Shown here: positions 62,845-64,000 of the stretch, piece after piece
How the letters are laid out: every line of letters starts with the position of its first letter
Position numbering within the stretch: the first letter of the stretch is position 1
Assembly (NCBI GenBank): GCA_963717195.1
Contig: CAVQVR010000014.1
Coordinates: 38,939-102,938, forward strand
Direction: 5' to 3'
From: JACDAE01 sp963717195
GTDB lineage: Bacteria > Chloroflexota > Ktedonobacteria > Ktedonobacterales > Ktedonobacteraceae
DNA: 64,000 nt
The notes under the pieces: generated by a model
What the model was told of the DNA's origin: nothing
The model's input: only the letters and a program-made list of their open reading frames with translations
Database searches by the model: none
Made by a program: the position numbers and the translations under genes

Positions 62845-63764
62845 TCATCGTACTGTCCAGACTGTTACTAATGTTCCTGTTTTACCATTTGGTCCTGTGA
62901 CTGGTATTTCTACTCTATAACGTGGACAATGCAATGTCATTTTTTCAAAAGTTGCAGGCTCATCAGGTAGTTCTTTCGTACCTGAATCATTAAATCTTGT
63001 GCGCCTGCAGCGCGGCCTTCTGGCGTATAAACATCGTATCCCAAATCGACAAATGCTACCCATTTCCCTGTGGCAGGATCATCTTCCTCCTTACGATTCT
63101 TGGGATCTCAGGATCCATGGAATATCGTTCAAACTTGGCAGGGTCTATTTGTGCCTCATCTCCGTTATTCAATGGCGGAGTAGCACTTTCAGAACCACCT
63201 TCATTGTTGCCTCCTGCATCGCCGCTACCACCTGCATTGCTATCACTCCTATTTTATTATCCCCAAAACCTGGGAACGGTCCTTCCTCATCTGCCTCCGG
63301 GCAATCGTTGACCTCTTCGATCAGTTGCTCTAGCTGAGAATTGAGGGCGGCAATTGCCATGAAAACAGCGTTCTGGGCCTGCAATTCTTCGTTCATGATC
63401 GATGCCTGAGCATCGGTTCCCAACGTAGAGAAAATCGTCTGGCTCATCATAATATTCTGGTCGGCGCGAATGGCGGGCAGGTTGTATTCAATGGTGCTCG
63501 ACAGCCGTTGCAGGTACCCGATGCTCTCGCTCATGAGCATGGATGCCTGTTGTAGACGTGCTTTGCGTTCGAGCCATGCGCTGAGAAATGCTTCGCTGGA
63601 GATGCCTCTCCATTGCTGAATTGCACCTGAGAGCAGGTAGGAGGTGGCACCTTCCAGTGTGATAACGTACTGATCCAGTTCTCTGAACCTGCCTGATATT
63701 TCTGGGCGATCCGGTCCAGGTCGCTGGCAACTCGTTCCAGGTCGTTTGCGCTTGCGTTGTACAT
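62845..63764 (-). pseudogene. WXG-type putative toxin with DUF6883-like C-terminus, four frameshifts
   Basis: Start MYNASANDLERVASDLDRIAQ is a WXG100/ESX-like helix; the hairpin turn is QQWRGISSEAFLSAW (W-x-G). A helical middle (MLMSESIGYLQRLSST... AALNSQLEQLIEEV), an acidic and then Gly/Asn/Ser linker (SNAGGSGDAGGNNEGGSES) and a C-terminal domain ending FEKMTLHCPRYRVEIPV-TGPNGKTGTLVTVW follow; the end resembles DUF6883. Four one-base losses (in GAG(G)AA near 63681, an A-run near 63250, CCC near 63103, AA near 63011) break it. Adding four bases to 920 gives exactly 308 codons without any other stop. Likely a secreted polymorphic-toxin-like protein. TSS not seen. Confidence 0.72.
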
Positions 63765-63780
63765 GTTGTGTCTCCTTCCA

Positions 63781-64000
63781 CCCCTGGGCGCGATAAATTG
63801 GGCCCAGACGCGGACGCCGTAAACGTGGTCCCTACAGGTTGGGCGCGATAAATTGGGCCCGGCGCAGACGTAGTAAACGTGGTCCCTACAGGTTGGGCGC
63901 GATAAATTGGGCCCGGACGCGGACGCCGTAAACGTGGTCCCTACAGGTTGGGCGCGATAAATTGGGCCCGGACGCGGACGCCGTAAACGTGGTCCCTACA
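63781..64000. repeat. tandem array of ~55-bp units running off the window
   Basis: Four units (starts near 63786, 63841, 63895, 63950; spacing 55, 54, 55) each with GGGCGCGATAAATTGGGCCC and CGTAAACGTGGTCCCTACAG. Units are near identical and there are no unique spacers, so it is not CRISPR. The array goes on past the end of the window, just upstream of the WXG-type gene. Confidence 0.9.

Noticed and set aside
62997..63337. Plus-strand open frames of about 104-112 codons over the WXG-type gene
   Set aside because: They are antisense to the repaired minus-strand frame, have low-complexity composition and no ribosome site.
63781..64000. CRISPR array
   Set aside because: Whole units repeat with no unique spacers and no cas genes are present.
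1..64000. tRNA, rRNA or known riboswitch genes
   Set aside because: I looked for tRNA-like clover-leaf ends and familiar riboswitch cores and found none I could support by eye; a covariance search would be decisive.

Overview
The window looks like a chromosomal segment of a Ktedonobacteria-type bacterium (Chloroflexota). This is an inference from the mix: zinc-ribbon/proline-rich single-pass membrane proteins, a giant SARP-like BTAD-ATPase-TPR regulator with a DUF6788-like N-terminus, a Kal-type hotdog enzyme, Tat-exported plant-polysaccharide enzymes, and many palindromic intergenic repeats. No rRNA or tRNA gene, CRISPR array, transposase or replication origin was seen.

Layout. 0-12 kb: VOC-DinB fusion, rsmG, an SH3-tailed hypothetical behind a good promoter with a long leader; then on the minus strand a GDSL hydrolase, purA, a membrane-fused spermidine-synthase-like protein, a zinc-ribbon protein, a JAMM protease, a LURP-one protein and a HAD phosphatase; then an ATP-grasp ligase with a small partner. 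12-21 kb: second zinc-ribbon protein (frameshifted), threonine dehydratase (frameshift near its start), Kal-like hotdog enzyme, a small secreted peptide, sigma factor plus zinc anti-sigma-like protein, typA (frameshifted), an excisionase/LuxR-like HTH protein and GtrA. 21-31 kb: small SH3/membrane-peptide genes, two large GT-C-type membrane proteins, a class I amidotransferase, 6-phosphogluconate dehydrogenase and a pentapeptide-repeat protein. 31-35 kb: atypical M24 protein, then an Mn/Fe module (NRAMP transporter, universal stress protein, DtxR/MntR regulator) with strong promoter and operator-like dyads. 36-45 kb: secreted carbohydrate island (GH59 with internal amber codon, PL4 rhamnogalacturonan lyase, beta-helix protein) and an actinobacterial-looking GH65 phosphorylase. 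45-51 kb: hydrolase, glutamate decarboxylase, aldo/keto reductase, glucokinase (frameshifted), and a ring-cleaving-dioxygenase-like VOC protein with its MarR regulator. 51-55 kb: one intact GH53 galactanase, a truncated copy and a broken copy, all with the same promoter/operator. 55-60 kb: the giant regulator. 60-64 kb: a minus-strand WXG-type putative toxin with a DUF6883-like C-terminus (four frameshifts), two DUF4926-like possible immunity proteins, a WD40 protein and a small secreted protein, next to a 55-bp tandem repeat array.

How parts work together. PL4 (rhamnogalacturonan backbone), GH53 (galactan side chains), GH59 (galactosidase-type) and the beta-helix protein fit secreted pectin attack, with a LacI-type operator shared by all GH53 promoters. 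NRAMP, Usp and MntR form a metal-homeostasis unit. MarR and the VOC enzyme form a quinone/electrophile-type unit with a palindromic operator overlapping the promoter.

Two signals run through the whole window. First, many genes, including typA and glk, carry single-base indels, and restoring one base per break gives fully open frames of expected length; this points to sequencing error or very recent inactivation, not old decay. Second, several families of palindromic repeat elements sit between genes, and one repeat motif is found both in the tandem array at the window end and inside the giant regulator gene.
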